A DNA stretch of 64,000 nucleotides from Populus alba (lineage: Eukaryota > Streptophyta > Magnoliopsida > Malpighiales > Salicaceae): assembly GCF_005239225.2 (NCBI RefSeq), contig NC_133301.1, positions 2,939,157-3,003,156 on the forward strand, written 5' to 3'. This document shows positions 13,255 through 25,929 of this stretch, in pieces. Under the pieces are notes generated by a model. That model saw nothing but the letters and a program-made list of their open reading frames with translations, did not search any database and was not told the origin of the DNA. The position numbers and the translations under genes are program-made. Numbering within the stretch: the stretch's first letter is position 1; the number at the start of each line of letters is the position of its first letter.

Positions 13255-13286
13255 ACTTTCCACTTTCCACTTTCCACTTTCCAATT
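13255..13286 (+). repeat. CTTTCCA heptanucleotide microsatellite
   Basis: Four consecutive near-perfect 'ctttcca' units are visible. Confidence 0.8.
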
Positions 13287-15526
13287 TTTTACATTAATCT
13301 ATATGAATTGTTATTCAATGCAGAAAAACGCGTTTTACTCGATGACAAAACAGCAGGGAGACCTCATCACATTATTAAGGTTCGACATGTCCTCTGCAAC
13401 AAATGTTTTCACGTCTTTTTTTATAAAAAAAAACACCTAAAATTAACGAGAGGATGAAAGGACCGTAATAAACGACGCATCATTCAAGTAAAAAACACGT
13501 CATTTATTTAATTTTTAACAAATACATTTGAGCTTAATTTTAAGATCAAGTTGTACGTTTCGAAAATATTTTAAAAAAAATTTAATTTTTTTATTTATTT
13601 TAAATTAATATATTTTTTTAATTTTTTTAGATTATTGTGATACACTAATATAAAAAATAATTTAATATATACATGTATCATTTTGATGTATTCTTAAATA
13701 AAAAAACATTTTAAAAAAGCAATTATAACCACACTTCTACATATGCTTAAACCTATATATTTTATATACTTTTATTTTGCCCATTCTCAAATATGCTTTG
13801 TTAGATGTGCGTGTATTAAAATGAGTGAGTTTTTTAACGCTAGAGAAAAAAAACAATATCATTGTTGAAAAATTAATATAATAATTAAAAACATATATAA
13901 TATAGAGGAATAAATTAGTCATATTCTCGGATAAATTGGTTTTAATAATGGAGAGGTGGAGATTGAATGATAACAAAAACATGTATTTGTGACGAAATTA
14001 TTATGTAACCTTTTCAACCATTTTAGATTATAGCTACAAATATTTCATTTGATATGAGACTTATTTTATCATTAAATATATTTAATAATTGAGTGAATCG
14101 TAATTTAATTATGTTATCTTCTCGACAATGAATTGTTTCTTTCATGGTTATTATAAATTGTTAATATTATTTTTATGAGTAAAGAAATTGTTATTTTAAG
14201 TTCGTTAAAAAAATATACCAAAAAACAATAATTTCTATTTATTATTTCAAACATTACAAGTTTGATAGTGATATATAACAGTTTTTTATATTTTATTTAA
14301 TCTATCTCTTATCAATTAAATAATATATAAAAGTATTTATTCTATTTTTATATAATATTATTAAATACAACTATATCTCTATCTCATTTCTTTTCTCCAA
14401 ATATTTTTATCATTTTTATTTTTATTTTAAGATAACAAAACAGTAACTTAAAAAAAATTGATTCAAATAAAGCTGAAAGTCCATAAAAGGTTAGGTAGTA
14501 CAGTGGTTAATTTTTATTTCCTACTGTGGTGATCAGATGTGGGTAAAAATATTTAAATTTTAAAAAAATATTTTTAAAATATAAAAATAAAAATAAAGAG
14601 GTACTGACAAATGGTACCGGAATATTAAAAGTAAGCAAGTGGAGAGAACATACATTGAAGTAAAAACAAAAGGGAAACATGGAAAAGGGGAAATAGTTCA
14701 GTTACTTCTTTACCCCTATCTAGAGCGAGTGGTCACCAAACGACAAGGCTGGCGAGCGGTCACGACTCACGGCCATTACCTGCGGTCAGTGTACTGAGTT
14801 AACTAGGTTGCAGGTTCAGTTAATCGGCCCGTTTGGACAAGTTTGAAATTCGTACTAGATTGTTGATGGAAGAATTGATTTTGTCTTTGCCAAGAGGATA
14901 AAACTTGTGTGTTTTGACTAGACATTTTTTTTTTGAATAATTAAAAGGCTAATTATTAAGTTTGGACAGCTCAACTTTATCAATCGTTTCTTTTGTTTTT
15001 TTATTTTTATTTTCTTTACCCTCCGTGATATTCTTGTGGCGCCGTTGCATTCATGTGATTAATAGCATCTTTTTGTTTTTTTTGGTCGACACTCGTAGAT
15101 CATGACCTGGTTTCAATATCAAACACAAAAATCATGTCATTGACTAGAGAAAGTGTTTTTTTTATATTATTATTAATATTTATTTTTGTATGCGTGCATT
15201 TGATTAATTTTATAAATTCTGTAGTTGATAATTTCATAAATTTTTAATAAATTTAAAGTTTGTAAGGCTTGAATTAATATTTTTTAAAAAATAAATTTAA
15301 AATATAATTGATTTTAATTAAAGAAAATAAATCTATTTGGATTAAAGAAAAGTGATTTTTCTTGTATGAAAATGTGCCCAAGATGTCTTGTCGACTTTAT
15401 TTGCTTACCTGTTCACCTGCCATGCAAATTACATCACAATAAAACTAAAAGATATGGTAAAGGTACAAGGGCCATGGTGCCGTTGAGGCTCTCGTCATCT
15501 AGTATAAAGCTAAAATTTAATCATTG

Positions 15527-15531
<5 letters not shown>

Positions 15532-15569
<38 letters not shown>
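15532..15569. repeat. (TA)n microsatellite
   Basis: About 19 uninterrupted TA units. Confidence 0.95.
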
Positions 15570-15572
<3 letters not shown>

Positions 15573-16399
15573 GAGCATTTTTAAGTTTAAATTAGATTCT
15601 AATTGCATTTTTTTTTAGAAGTGAGGATTAAATTAAAAGGGATGGGACTAAAGTGACAAAAAAGGGTAATATTAGTGGCAGGGATGTAATTTGTTTGAAA
15701 ATTCCATTTTCATCCTTCATCTTTTTAAGTAATTAGATTGCCTATCCCTATAATTTTTAAAAAATATATTGGTACCAAACTTTATTATTATTATTATTAT
15801 TATTTTCGGTCTTTTTTTAAGTGAATGAGAGAGAAGCTTGTCGGAATCCGACTTATAAATAAAAAGTTATTGCTTGGGAAAATTTAGGCCACCAAAACAT
15901 TCAATTTTTATATCAAAATATTCAATATAACAACGGGAGTTAAGATTAAGTGTTTTTTTTTTATCTTAAAAACACTTAAAAAAAATATATGAGCTTAGAA
16001 AAAAATGTATTGCATGTTGATTTTGGGTTCTGAGCCTTTTTTGTGTTTTTTGAAGTCATGATTTGGTTAAACAAGGTTCCATGGTGCATAAGGATTTTTT
16101 TTTATCGAAAATAGATTGAAAATAAATTTTTAAAATGTAAAAAACATGGACCCTGTTTTTTCAACCACCATGGTGGCTGAATCTTAGGATCTCAGACAAT
16201 GCACTGCTTTAAGAAAAAAAAAACACACTGGGATGAATCACATGTCATTCACCCCTTTAACTTGAAAAAATACAATGTTCGCCCTTGCGTGCACCCTTTC
16301 TATTTGGCATCGCCTAGCCTCAAATTTTTTAAAAAATTTTGTAAATTAATACCTATTTTTAAATGTATATTTTAAAAAATAAATTAATATTTTAATTAA

Positions 16400-16740
16400 T
16401 ACCTCTTACTCATGATTTTGTTTTTTTCTTATTTAGCCTTTTTTTTCAATAGCAATTATGTTTTTATTATATTGTGTGTGTTTAATTTATTAACAAGTTA
16501 GTATGACTTATCTATAATTTTGCTAATGTATTTTATTTATATTAAATATTTGTTTTATAATTATTTGAACATGTGCAATCTTGCATAATATTTTTTTTAA
16601 TTTTATTTTAAAAAAATTACATATATCTCGATCTTTATTATAAATTGATTTTTAAAAAAAATTATTAAACATATCAAGTTAAATAACTTGTGACATAATA
16701 TTAAATATCTTGATTTGTCTCTCAATTTTTCCACTTATGT
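16400..16740 (+). repeat. Direct repeat, copy 1 (partner 17580-17940)
   Basis: Shared order of words: 'ttagtatgacttat', then '...gcaatcttgcataatat', then 'attattaaacatatcaa', then 'gtgacataatattaaatatcttgatttgtctct'-like text and 'caatttt'. The partner ~1.2 kb downstream has the same words with many point changes and small indels. The pair may be old LTRs or an old duplication. Confidence 0.5.
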
Positions 16741-17579
16741 TTTTATTTATCGTTAACAATATATTTTTCATTTATTTACACAATAGTTCATGATTTATTT
16801 GGATGCGTGCATAAGTTTTTCAATTTATATTTATGATTTTTTTAATTTAAAAAACAAGTTGAAAAATTCTACATGTTCGATTTTTTTTATCATGTACTGG
16901 TGTTTTTAATTTAATCCTTAATCTTGTGATTTCTTGTTTTTTTCATTAACCCTTTTATAAAGGTTTAATTGTTTATAATTTCATCCTTCAATCAAAGTTA
17001 ATAGTGTTTTTTTTTTCATTTTCATCCCTTTTCTTTTGGTTTTTGTTTTCTTTTTGTTAATGTTTTTATTATTTCCAGTTTAAATCTCAAGGTAAAAATT
17101 TATTGTTGCCCTTTAATTTATTTTTTATTTCAATTTTAACCTTTATTGTTTTAATTTCTATTTTAAATTTTGGATTTTTTGTTTATAATTTTTTTTTATC
17201 TCATGCTTGAACATTTCATTTTCTTTGGATTGGGCTTCATAATTATGTTATATATGGTGCTTCAAGTCTGATGAATCGGGTCAATGACTGGTTTTTTTTT
17301 TGTTTTTTTTTGTTTTGTTTTTCGATATTGTCCTTCGAAGTTGTTTTTTTATGAAATAACTTTGTGGTTTTTTTTTCTATTAAATTATCCTGACATTATG
17401 ACTTGTAACATGAGTTTGTCATGTTAATCCAAACTAGCTCACCCTTTAAAGTCTAGATTACATGTCTATCGTACTGACTCGGGTTGGCCTAACCTCGTTC
17501 TTTTCTCTCTCTTTCTTATAGTTTTGATTTCTTTTTAATTTATAACTTTTTATATTTTAAAAAATAATTTTTAAGTTTG
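16741..17579. other. T-rich spacer between the two direct repeats
   Basis: T-rich text with 'tttcatccttcaatcaaag' and 'ctttaatttattttttatttcaattttaacc' phrases, seen in reverse complement around 46890-47210. Bases 17400-17490 hold a degenerate 'gactcgggttggcctaacc' repeat piece. No coding frame is credible. Confidence 0.4.
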
Positions 17580-17940
17580 TATTTCACTTCTTTGTGATTT
17601 CTTGCTTGTTTATCATTTTTTAAATAATGATTATTTTTTAATTATATCGGATATGTTTATTTAAAAAAAAAAGATTAGTATGATTTATTTGTTTTTATAT
17701 ATGTATTAAATTTTTTTTTGGAAATAAAAACTATTTATTTCTTATAATAGTTTTAATATATGCAACATTGCATAATATATGTTTTTCTTTTTATTTTATT
17801 CAAGAAGTCTTATATGTGTGTAGATTTTTATTTAAAATTGGTTTCTATAAACAAAATCATTAAATACAACTAAGCAAATTACCCATATTGTGATATTAAA
17901 TATCTTGATTTATATTTGTCTCTTAGCTTTTTCAATTTTG
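17580..17940 (+). repeat. Direct repeat, copy 2 (partner 16400-16740)
   Basis: See the partner copy. The landmarks 'agattagtatgatttattt', 'gcaacattgcataatat' and 'gatattaaatatcttgattta' occur in the same order and spacing. Confidence 0.5.
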
Positions 17941-20337
17941 TTTTTTTTTAAGAAAAAAAATACAGAGCCAAAATTGGTTTGTTAGGGTGTTCTCTCTCTC
18001 TCTCTCACTTGACTTTTCTTTCATCTACTTTTTTTCTCGCATTATAAAAAAAAAATAGTTTCAAAGAAAAACTACTGTATTAAACTTTATAAAATTCATT
18101 GACATGTTCGCAGATTTAGTTGGTTGATCTACTTCGCAAATATGGCGAGTTTCACTTTTTTTATGTTTTCTAATTATTATTTTTCAACGTCTAAGTATTA
18201 GGTTGGTGTTTGATTTTGCAATTGTCTATTTTTGTTATCATATAGTTAAATACAAAATAGTTTTGAGAAGAAAACAAATTATAATCTCACTGAAGTTCAT
18301 AACCCGGTTCTCGAGTTTGGCATGCTAGCCCAGGTTATCCGGTTTATAGGTTTGACGAGTTCATCTATTGGCTGAATATGCTTCTTCTTCTTTTGGTTCT
18401 TAGATATTTTTCTTGATTTTACTCTTCAATATTAGATTGGTTTGGAAATAAATTTCACAGTTTATTTTTATTTATTTATTACATTGTTATCACTGTCTTA
18501 AATATGTTTTTATTTTCAAGGTTCTCAATTTTACAACCATATATTTTCATCATATAATTAACAAAATAATTTATAAAAAAATTATTAAATTCAATGAAGT
18601 CCATGACATGGGTTACTAGGGGATTGAGACCAATCTAATTTGTCATTATTTTAATATTTTTTTTTATGAAAAAATTATCATCTTGAAGTTTTTTTTCAAA
18701 AAAATCCAAGCCTTGTTTTTACTATTCATCAAGATTGCATTTGGACGTATAAAATTTATCTATTTAGATCAGACTAGCTTCCTTACAATTTAATTGGAAA
18801 CTAGAGATAAGCAAATAGGTTGTGATGTTTCAAAATAAATCATTTAAATCAGGTTTAATAACACAGTTAAAATAAATTATCCGTGCTTTTAATATTTTTT
18901 TAACATTTTAAAAAAATTAATTCAATCCATAAACATGGAATAATAAACTAGTAATTGACTGTAGACTGGTACGTTGAAAACACATTTTCATCTCGATTAC
19001 TGAATTTTTGTTTCTTCAATTGCTTTCTAGCATATGTGATATTTTAATAGTTTATAGTTTCTTCTATTTACGTATTTTTTAGAATTAAAAGTTTTGATAA
19101 GATTTATAAATTTAATCAAGGGCTAATTTAATGAGATATAATTTAAAACTACAAAATTAAGACATGATTTAAAAAAGATTTTTAATTTAAATTTTTGTGG
19201 AACCCAAACAATATAAAAATTTGATATTTTTACCAAATTGTCAGCATGATTTGCTTTGTTTACCGATTACCACAAATTATTATACATTGAGATAAAATAG
19301 AAATTTACCAAATTGTATAATTTTTATTCTCCATGTCAAAATTAGCTTCGTAACGGGTTGTTTTCTAGAGCTAAATATTTTAAGAAATCATTGAGAGTCA
19401 ACTCTCCTAGAGTCTCATTGAAAAAAAATTAAACAATCGATCATTTATGTTAAATGAATGCTATATAATTAAGGACCAAACTCTATTAATTAGATACTTG
19501 TAGTGATGATTTTTTATTCATTGGCCACGTCATTCCACGTGCTTAAGTTATAATTATAATTAAAACTACTACCAACAAATCAAAATTTATCGTGTCATTG
19601 TTACTGTACAACACACTCATGAATAGTTAACCTATTATAAACAACGCTGGAAGAGTTAAACTACATATTTAGAAGTGAAGGTGGTTGTTTTTTAAAGTGT
19701 TTTTTATATTAAAATAATATATTTTTTATTTTTTAAAATTAGTGAATCAAAACGATAAAAAATATATAAAAACAAATTAAAAGTTTTTAAAATCACGAAT
19801 ACAACCGTGTTTCCAAACGTTCTTTTAAAAGCAAACGATTTCTTCGTTTTCTATCAATTTCCTCAAATGTTTTTGGGGGTCCTCAAAAGAAAAATAATGG
19901 TTGTTTTTTAAAGTATTTTTTTATAAATAAATATATTTTTTATTTTGTAATAATTATTTTTAACATCAACATATCAAAATAGTATGAAAACGCAAAAAAA
20001 TATATTAATTTGAACTAAAAAAATAAAAACAAAATTTAATTATTTTAAAAAGTAATTTTGAAATGCAAAAACAAATAAATTATCTAATAAAAGCCATGAA
20101 TTATGCATGACATGCATTTATTATCTTATTTATTTTTATGATAGAAATATTTTTAAAAAATATATATTTTTAGCCATTCTAGATTATTCTAGTATTAAAA
20201 ATAAAAGGATAATATTTTAATATAATTCTAAAAATAAAACTTTAAAAATTAATTATTATCATAACTACGAGCATGTTTATGGTAAAACAAATGAATTACA
20301 ACAAAGTTAAATTATGTGGAGAAAGCATTATAATTTT
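17941..20337. other. Gene-free AT-rich DNA
   Basis: No gene is supported. MITE-like blocks lie at 19678-19835 and 19895-20095. The first ends in 'ccgtgtttccaaacg', the inverted form of a '..tttggt..' left end. Confidence 0.4.
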
Positions 20338-20975
20338 CTCATAAAACACTGTAGATTACTTTAATGTTCACCCACGTGGTTTTTTTTTTATAATATTTTT
20401 TAAAATAGTCTTTATCGATTTTATTTTATTAATATTTAGTTGTTTGAAAATTTAATTCGGTAATTTTTGTTTTTTAAAACATTGTGGATTATTACAGTGT
20501 TTCCTCATATGTTTTTTTTTTTTTTTTTGTGATGATTTTTTTCAAAATTATCTTTGTATATTTTATTGGGAAAAACACTGTAGATTTCATCACAAAACAC
20601 CTTAGATCGCTACAGTATTCCCCCATATGATTTTTTTTTTATTATGATTTTTTTCAAAACTATCTTTGTTGATTTTATTTTTTTAATATTACAATTATAA
20701 GTAATTATTACAAGTAAAGTTAAATCATGTGGGGAGAGCACCGTAGCTTTCCTCACAAAACACCGTGGATTGCCACAATGTTTTTCCACATATTGTTTTT
20801 TTGTTATAATTTTTTAAAAAATTATATTTGTCGATCTTATTTTTTTTATTATTGAAGTAGTTGAGAATTTAGCTTTAATTTTTTTTTATTAAAAGAAAAT
20901 ATAAATCATGTAACAAAAAGCTAGATCATGGGGAAAAATATTGTAACTTTACTCACAAAACACTGACAATTTCTA
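20338..20975 (+). repeat. Degenerate minisatellite, about five units
   Basis: Units of roughly 105-200 bp each begin near 'cacaaaacaccgtggattg' (starts around 20340, 20475, 20590, 20750 and 20950), continue with 'ccacatatg' and a T-run, then 'ttataatttttt' and 'atctttgttgattttatttt'. Units differ by substitutions and indels and spacing is irregular. It has no CRISPR-like fixed spacing and no coding frame. Confidence 0.6.
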
Positions 20976-22172
20976 CAACTCATTCTATTTAGTCTCTAAG
21001 TTTTTTATCACTAATATAATTTTTTCTCTCGTGCAATATTGACTTTATCACACCTTCAATTTTTATTATTTAGCTGACGCTAATTTATAATTATAATACT
21101 ATTAAATATTTTTTTTTTATAAACCCCACGATATGTTATCTAGTAATATTTTAAAACCCAGACACTACCCTAAAAGAACAGTTGACGGCGTCAAGTAACT
21201 GCAACGACGTAATGGCCAGACCCTTTCAGTTACCAAGTCATCAAAGTTGATTAACCCGACCAGAGTTAAAACTTGACTAGAAGTTATCATTTGATTCGCC
21301 ACTCACTTTTTACAGTTCCATCCCATCTCTCAAGCGATACTAATTTCAACGAGAATGACTGCTAAATATTTTACTCGGAATAACACCTATTTGTAGTCCA
21401 GTACTCCAGTCCATTAATATCCTATTTATCTTTATGTTTTAAATATATTTTTTAAAAAATTAAATTTTTATATTTTTACTTTACATTATTTTATATTTTT
21501 AAATTATTTTAAAGTACTATATCAAAAACAATTTTTAAATAATAATAAAATATTATTTTAAATATTTACAAACAAAAAAAATATTTTTAAAAATAACCAT
21601 TACCATCCTTTTAAATACCTCTCTCTTATATCATGTCCGAAATCTGCATTGAAAACACCGATCAAACTGAACTGTTTCTCGTCAATCCGACACCGTCTAA
21701 ATGATAGAGTCCAGGGAAAAAAAAGGAAAGAAGGAAGGAAAATGCTTCCACTTTTTATAAAAACCACACGTGCTTGGAGGTGCCTCCAAGAAATCCCATG
21801 GCGTGGAGAATTAAGAGACATGATCTGTTTACTTTAAGAAATAGATTATTTTTTTGTCTGGGATTGTCTCCTCGATAAGATTTTGATACTTAGGTTAGAC
21901 GATGCTTGATCGTTGGATTAAGAGCAAAATTAGCCATCAAATTGTTACTTTTGCGGGCATCAAAAGGTAGATTGCAGATCTCGAAAGGGTTATTTTAATT
22001 TGTTTTAATCTAGTCTTTCAAGAACATTTGGCATTGGTCTTGTAAATTCTTGACTAACAAGGACCGAAAAAATTGTTCTCTTGAGCTAGCGCAAGGTGCC
22101 CCTGCTGCTACAATGCATATTGGATTCTAAGCTTTAGATGGGCCTGGCCCTCCTTGACTTCTCAGGTTTTAA
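20976..22172. other. Intergenic DNA with unassigned patches
   Basis: Bases 21160-21350 and 21600-21840 are less AT-rich. I see no recognisable protein, tRNA or splice structure. A MITE-like block lies at 21420-21600. Confidence 0.4.
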
Positions 22173-22958
22173 GATCGTATTTATTTTTGTTTGCTGAAAA
22201 GTATTTTTTTAAAAAATAAATTATTTTTTGATATTTGATAATGTAATGAAAAAATAAGTTAAAAAATACTTTCTAGTATTTGGTTATGTTATGAAAAATA
22301 AACTGAAAAATAATTTATTAATATTTTATTTTTACAAGTTTATTAAAATAATAAGGATAAAATCTTACAAATAAAAAAAATTGAATGAGAAAAAAATTGA
22401 AAAAAAATATAATTTCATAAATTATTTTAAATCAAATAAATAATAATCAAAATAATAGAGATCAAATTTAAAAAATTAAAAGATAAAGAAATTAAAATAA
22501 TAATAATTAACATTTCATAAATTATTTCAAATAAAATAAGTAACAATCAAAAGAATAATGAAAAAATTTGATAGATAAAAAATTTCAATCAAAAATGATA
22601 AGGGAAAAGCAAATAATAATTATAAAAATAAGGATCAAAGTTAATATAAAAATTAAATTCTAAGGGATGAAATTGAAAAACAAATATTCAAAATAAATAT
22701 ATATATATATAACAATCAAAAGTTTGAGGACCAAATTTGATATAGTCAACAAATAAAATGATATTTCTAAATTTTTCATAATTTCTGGAAAGTGTTTTCC
22801 ATCCAAAATAAAAGGAAAACACTTTCATGGAAACAAAGCTAAATTTTCCTTTGACTGAAAAGTGTTTTCCGTTAATTAATTTTTCTAATGGCAAACGAAC
22901 ACAGAAAAATTTGAAAAATGATTTTCTGAAAATCACTTTTTAGGAAACAAACGCAGCC
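22173..22958. mobile_element. ~750 bp TIR element, copy B (best ends)
   Basis: The left end 'gatcgtatttatttttg' and the inverted right end (minus strand 'ggctgcgtttgtttcc') match mostly by transitions, and both sides are flanked by TTAA (22169-22172 and 22959-22962). The interior matches copies A and C in word order, for example 'aataatcaaaataatagagatcaaa' text also present in copy C. The TTAA/TTA target suggests a PIF/Harbinger- or piggyBac-like mobiliser. No transposase frame is present. Confidence 0.7.
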
Positions 22959-22962
22959 TTAA

Positions 22963-24229
22963 TTAGCTCACAAAAAACAAAATATATGTCTCATAGACAA
23001 GAATTCATACCTTGTTTATTTTTGTATTTTAAAAATATTTTTAAAAAATTTAAATTTTTTATTATTTATTTATTTTTAAATAATATTTTTTTATATTTTT
23101 AAATATTTTGGTACGTTGATGTCAAAAATAATTTTTTTAAAATAAAAAAAAATAGTATTTTGATGTATTTTCGAATGAAAAAACAACAACAATCACACTC
23201 CCAATCACACCTTCAAAGCAAAACCTTTATATATATTTCAAGATTTGAATAACAATATTGTAATAAAAATACCAAAGCTAATAACTATGTTCTATTTGTA
23301 TATAACTACCAACTTTCAAGTTTTGTTTTTTATGGAAAAAGTGTTTCTAAGAATCATAAATTAACTGAGATGAACATTGGATGATGGATCACCAAATAAA
23401 TTGATTACTTAACAAAAAACGAATAATCCCAAATCTACGAGCTCAACCAAATCAATCTTGACTTACTTGGACTTAAAGATATCCATGTCGTGGGAATCTT
23501 CGATTTTCCTCCATTGAATCCTCGTTCATTGAGTCTAGGCTGTCATTAATTAAAAGCGATCATCTTTTAACATTTGATCACTGTTTTAAAAAAAAATTGA
23601 AATAAAAAGAATATATTCTTGTTTTAAAATGATAAAAATTCATTAAAAATTATATTTATTTTATATTTTTATTTCCATCCCTCAAACCATATAAGTTTTT
23701 TTTTTTTAATCTCATAACATTACAAGCCCATTTATTTTTGTATTTTAATAATATTTTTGAAGAAATTTGAAATTTTTTTGTTTTCTTCTTCTGTCTAAAA
23801 TATATTTTTTATATTTTCAAATTATTTTGATTTATTGATATCAGAAATAATTTTTTTAAAATAAAAATATTTTAATATATATATATATATTTATTTATAA
23901 AAAAACAATTTTAAACTACGAAGCTAATTAACTAACCCATTGGCCAGAGTAATTTTTTTTTGACAAACGCAAAAAGAAAAATTCAGGTATTGCTAGCTCC
24001 TTTTTCAAAAGAAACAAAAAAGGATTTTAAATAAGTTGCGCATTATACTATATTTTATCTAATATTGAGAAGTAAACACATTTGATTTACCTAGTTAATT
24101 TTAGGCTGATATACGAAACTTGCAATGATAATTTTGAAAAAAAAAAACAATATGAAAAGTTAAATTTCTAATTAACTTATTGTTGAATGATAGAATTGAC
24201 ACAGAAAAAAAAAACACTCTTTATTTTTT
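22963..24229. other. AT-rich DNA with reverse-oriented MITE remnants
   Basis: Bases 23010-23215 and 23725-23910 carry the MITE signature in reverse ('ttggtacgttgatgtcaaaaataa' and 'gatttattgatatcagaaataa'). Bases 23400-23580 are unassigned. Confidence 0.4.
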
Positions 24230-24630
24230 AAAAAAATAATTAAAATAAACTTGAGTCAATCAACTAAATTTTTAACGCAAATTATGCATGCCATCAAATT
24301 CAATAAAATTTATATCTCATGGATTATTTTACATTCAATATATTTTCATGACAATAAAGCCTGTGATTTTTTATGAAATGTTTTTTTTTTTTAAAAAAAA
24401 ACATGACATTGCTCATGAATTTGAGATAATAAGGGTGATGTTGCATTTTTTTTTTTAAATATAGGTTAAATAAAAAAATAGATCATCAATAACAAATTGT
24501 GAAATTGTATATTTTAAAAAATCAAAGGACAAAAAATACATGAAGCAAAAAAAAGAAAAATAAACAATAGACTATATATTGTGGCTTAACTCATCAAACA
24601 TGTCATATAAATCATGTACTCAACTGAGTG

Positions 24631-24704
<74 letters not shown>

Positions 24705-25545
24705 ATTAAAAAAAAAGCAGAAAATGCTAAAAAAGATCCCAGCATTGCGGACCTATAGCCTAGAGCACCAAGCCTATGAAAGAAACAACCCAAGCGGGTG
24801 GGCATGGAAGTCCAGACCTACGCACTTGAACCTTTTTTTTTTTTTTCCACATTTAAAGGGATAGATGACCTATGACCAGTCTATTTTTTTTTTTAAGAAA
24901 AACAACATGTCCGTGTGTTGGTTCAGATTTCAATCATTGCTATTGTGGCTGGAAAATTAGGGTTATGGTTTTGTTACCCAAAAAACCTATCTTTCAACCC
25001 ATTTAAAGCCAACAACACTCTAAAACTAGTCCTGGAATATGTAAAAAACAACCTAGCAACTCAATAAACCCAAATAATGACTAAAATCAAAAAATCAAAC
25101 TAGATAAATTTTCTCATTGCCGATTTGTATATGTTTTTTCAGGCAATATTGAGGCTCAAGACAACCATTATAAGACTCCCCTCATTGAATGGAATCTATT
25201 AACACTAATTTCAATTGTTTTGATGATTGAAATAAGTGTAAACAGTAATTTTCCTGCTTTACACTAGAATCTAGTAGTTCTCTCTCTCCCCTCACAAGAG
25301 AGATTGAAAATTAAGGGAATTAAAATTTGGTATTAAAATTAAATTTCTGATAATTAAAGAGACCGATCATCTGTAAAACAAAAACACAGGGGCCATAATA
25401 AAATTTTTGTATGGAATTCAAAGCCTCTACCTATTTTACCCCCCTTTTAGTTTGGTCCTCTGTCTTTTAATCCAGTATTGTTTTTTACAAAAAAATATAA
25501 TTAGTTGCTAATTTGGGTTTAAAAATACTCAATTATACCAAAATT
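24230..25545 (+). repeat. Dispersed repeat, copy 2 (expanded)
   Basis: Same-orientation relative of 2550-3560. It contains additional material, including the long TA tract (24632-24700) and ~24720-24960. Shared anchor phrases are 'catcaaattcaataaa', 'catcaataacaaattgtgaaattgtat', 'aacactaatttcaat' and 'ttagttgctaatttgggttt'. No coding similarity is seen. Confidence 0.5.
24632..24700. repeat. Long (TA)n microsatellite
   Basis: About 34 TA units without interruption. The Ile/Tyr-alternating open frames on both strands here are artefacts of this repeat. Confidence 0.97.
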
Positions 25546-25589
25546 TATAAAAAAAATAACTATTTCAAATCACAATAATTTATAAGAAA

Positions 25590-25805
25590 GTGCACATTAA
25601 GAGTGTATTTAAGAGTGTGATAGCAATGGCTTCTCAAAATGCTTTTCATTATAAAATATATCAAAATAATATATATTTTTTAAAATTATTTTTAACATCA
25701 GCACATCAAAATAATATGAAAACATCAAAAACTATTAATTTAAATAATTTTTTTTTTAATTCTTTTCAAAAAGACTTTCACAAATACACTATAAATCTTC
25801 AACAA
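25590..25805 (+). mobile_element. AT-rich MITE remnant
   Basis: It contains the diagnostic phrase 'aacatcagcacatcaaaataat' preceded by a T-rich arm and followed by an A-rich arm, as in the element at 61407-61622. Ends are eroded. Confidence 0.5.
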
Positions 25806-25929
25806 TAAAATTATCACTTGGCTTATTTGTTTTTTTTAATAATTCTCAAGACTATTGACTATTTAGGAAGAGAGAAACCGGAGGTCACGATCCAGCGTTT
25901 GATTACCCACACTAAACACAAAACTCAAT

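Larger units (their letters stand above)
13139..16399. other. Gene-free AT-rich DNA
   Basis: No gene is supported. It holds a short heptamer microsatellite (13255-13286), a MITE-like block at 13540-13735, a GC-richer unassigned patch at 14690-14850 and a TA microsatellite (15532-15569). Confidence 0.45.

Noticed and set aside
20338..20975. Repeats with spacers reminiscent of a CRISPR array
   Set aside because: Repeat and spacer lengths are irregular, units are degenerate over their whole length, and the DNA is plant nuclear.
24620..24864. Open frames on both strands rich in alternating Ile and Tyr
   Set aside because: They are translations of the TA microsatellite at 24632-24700, not genes.
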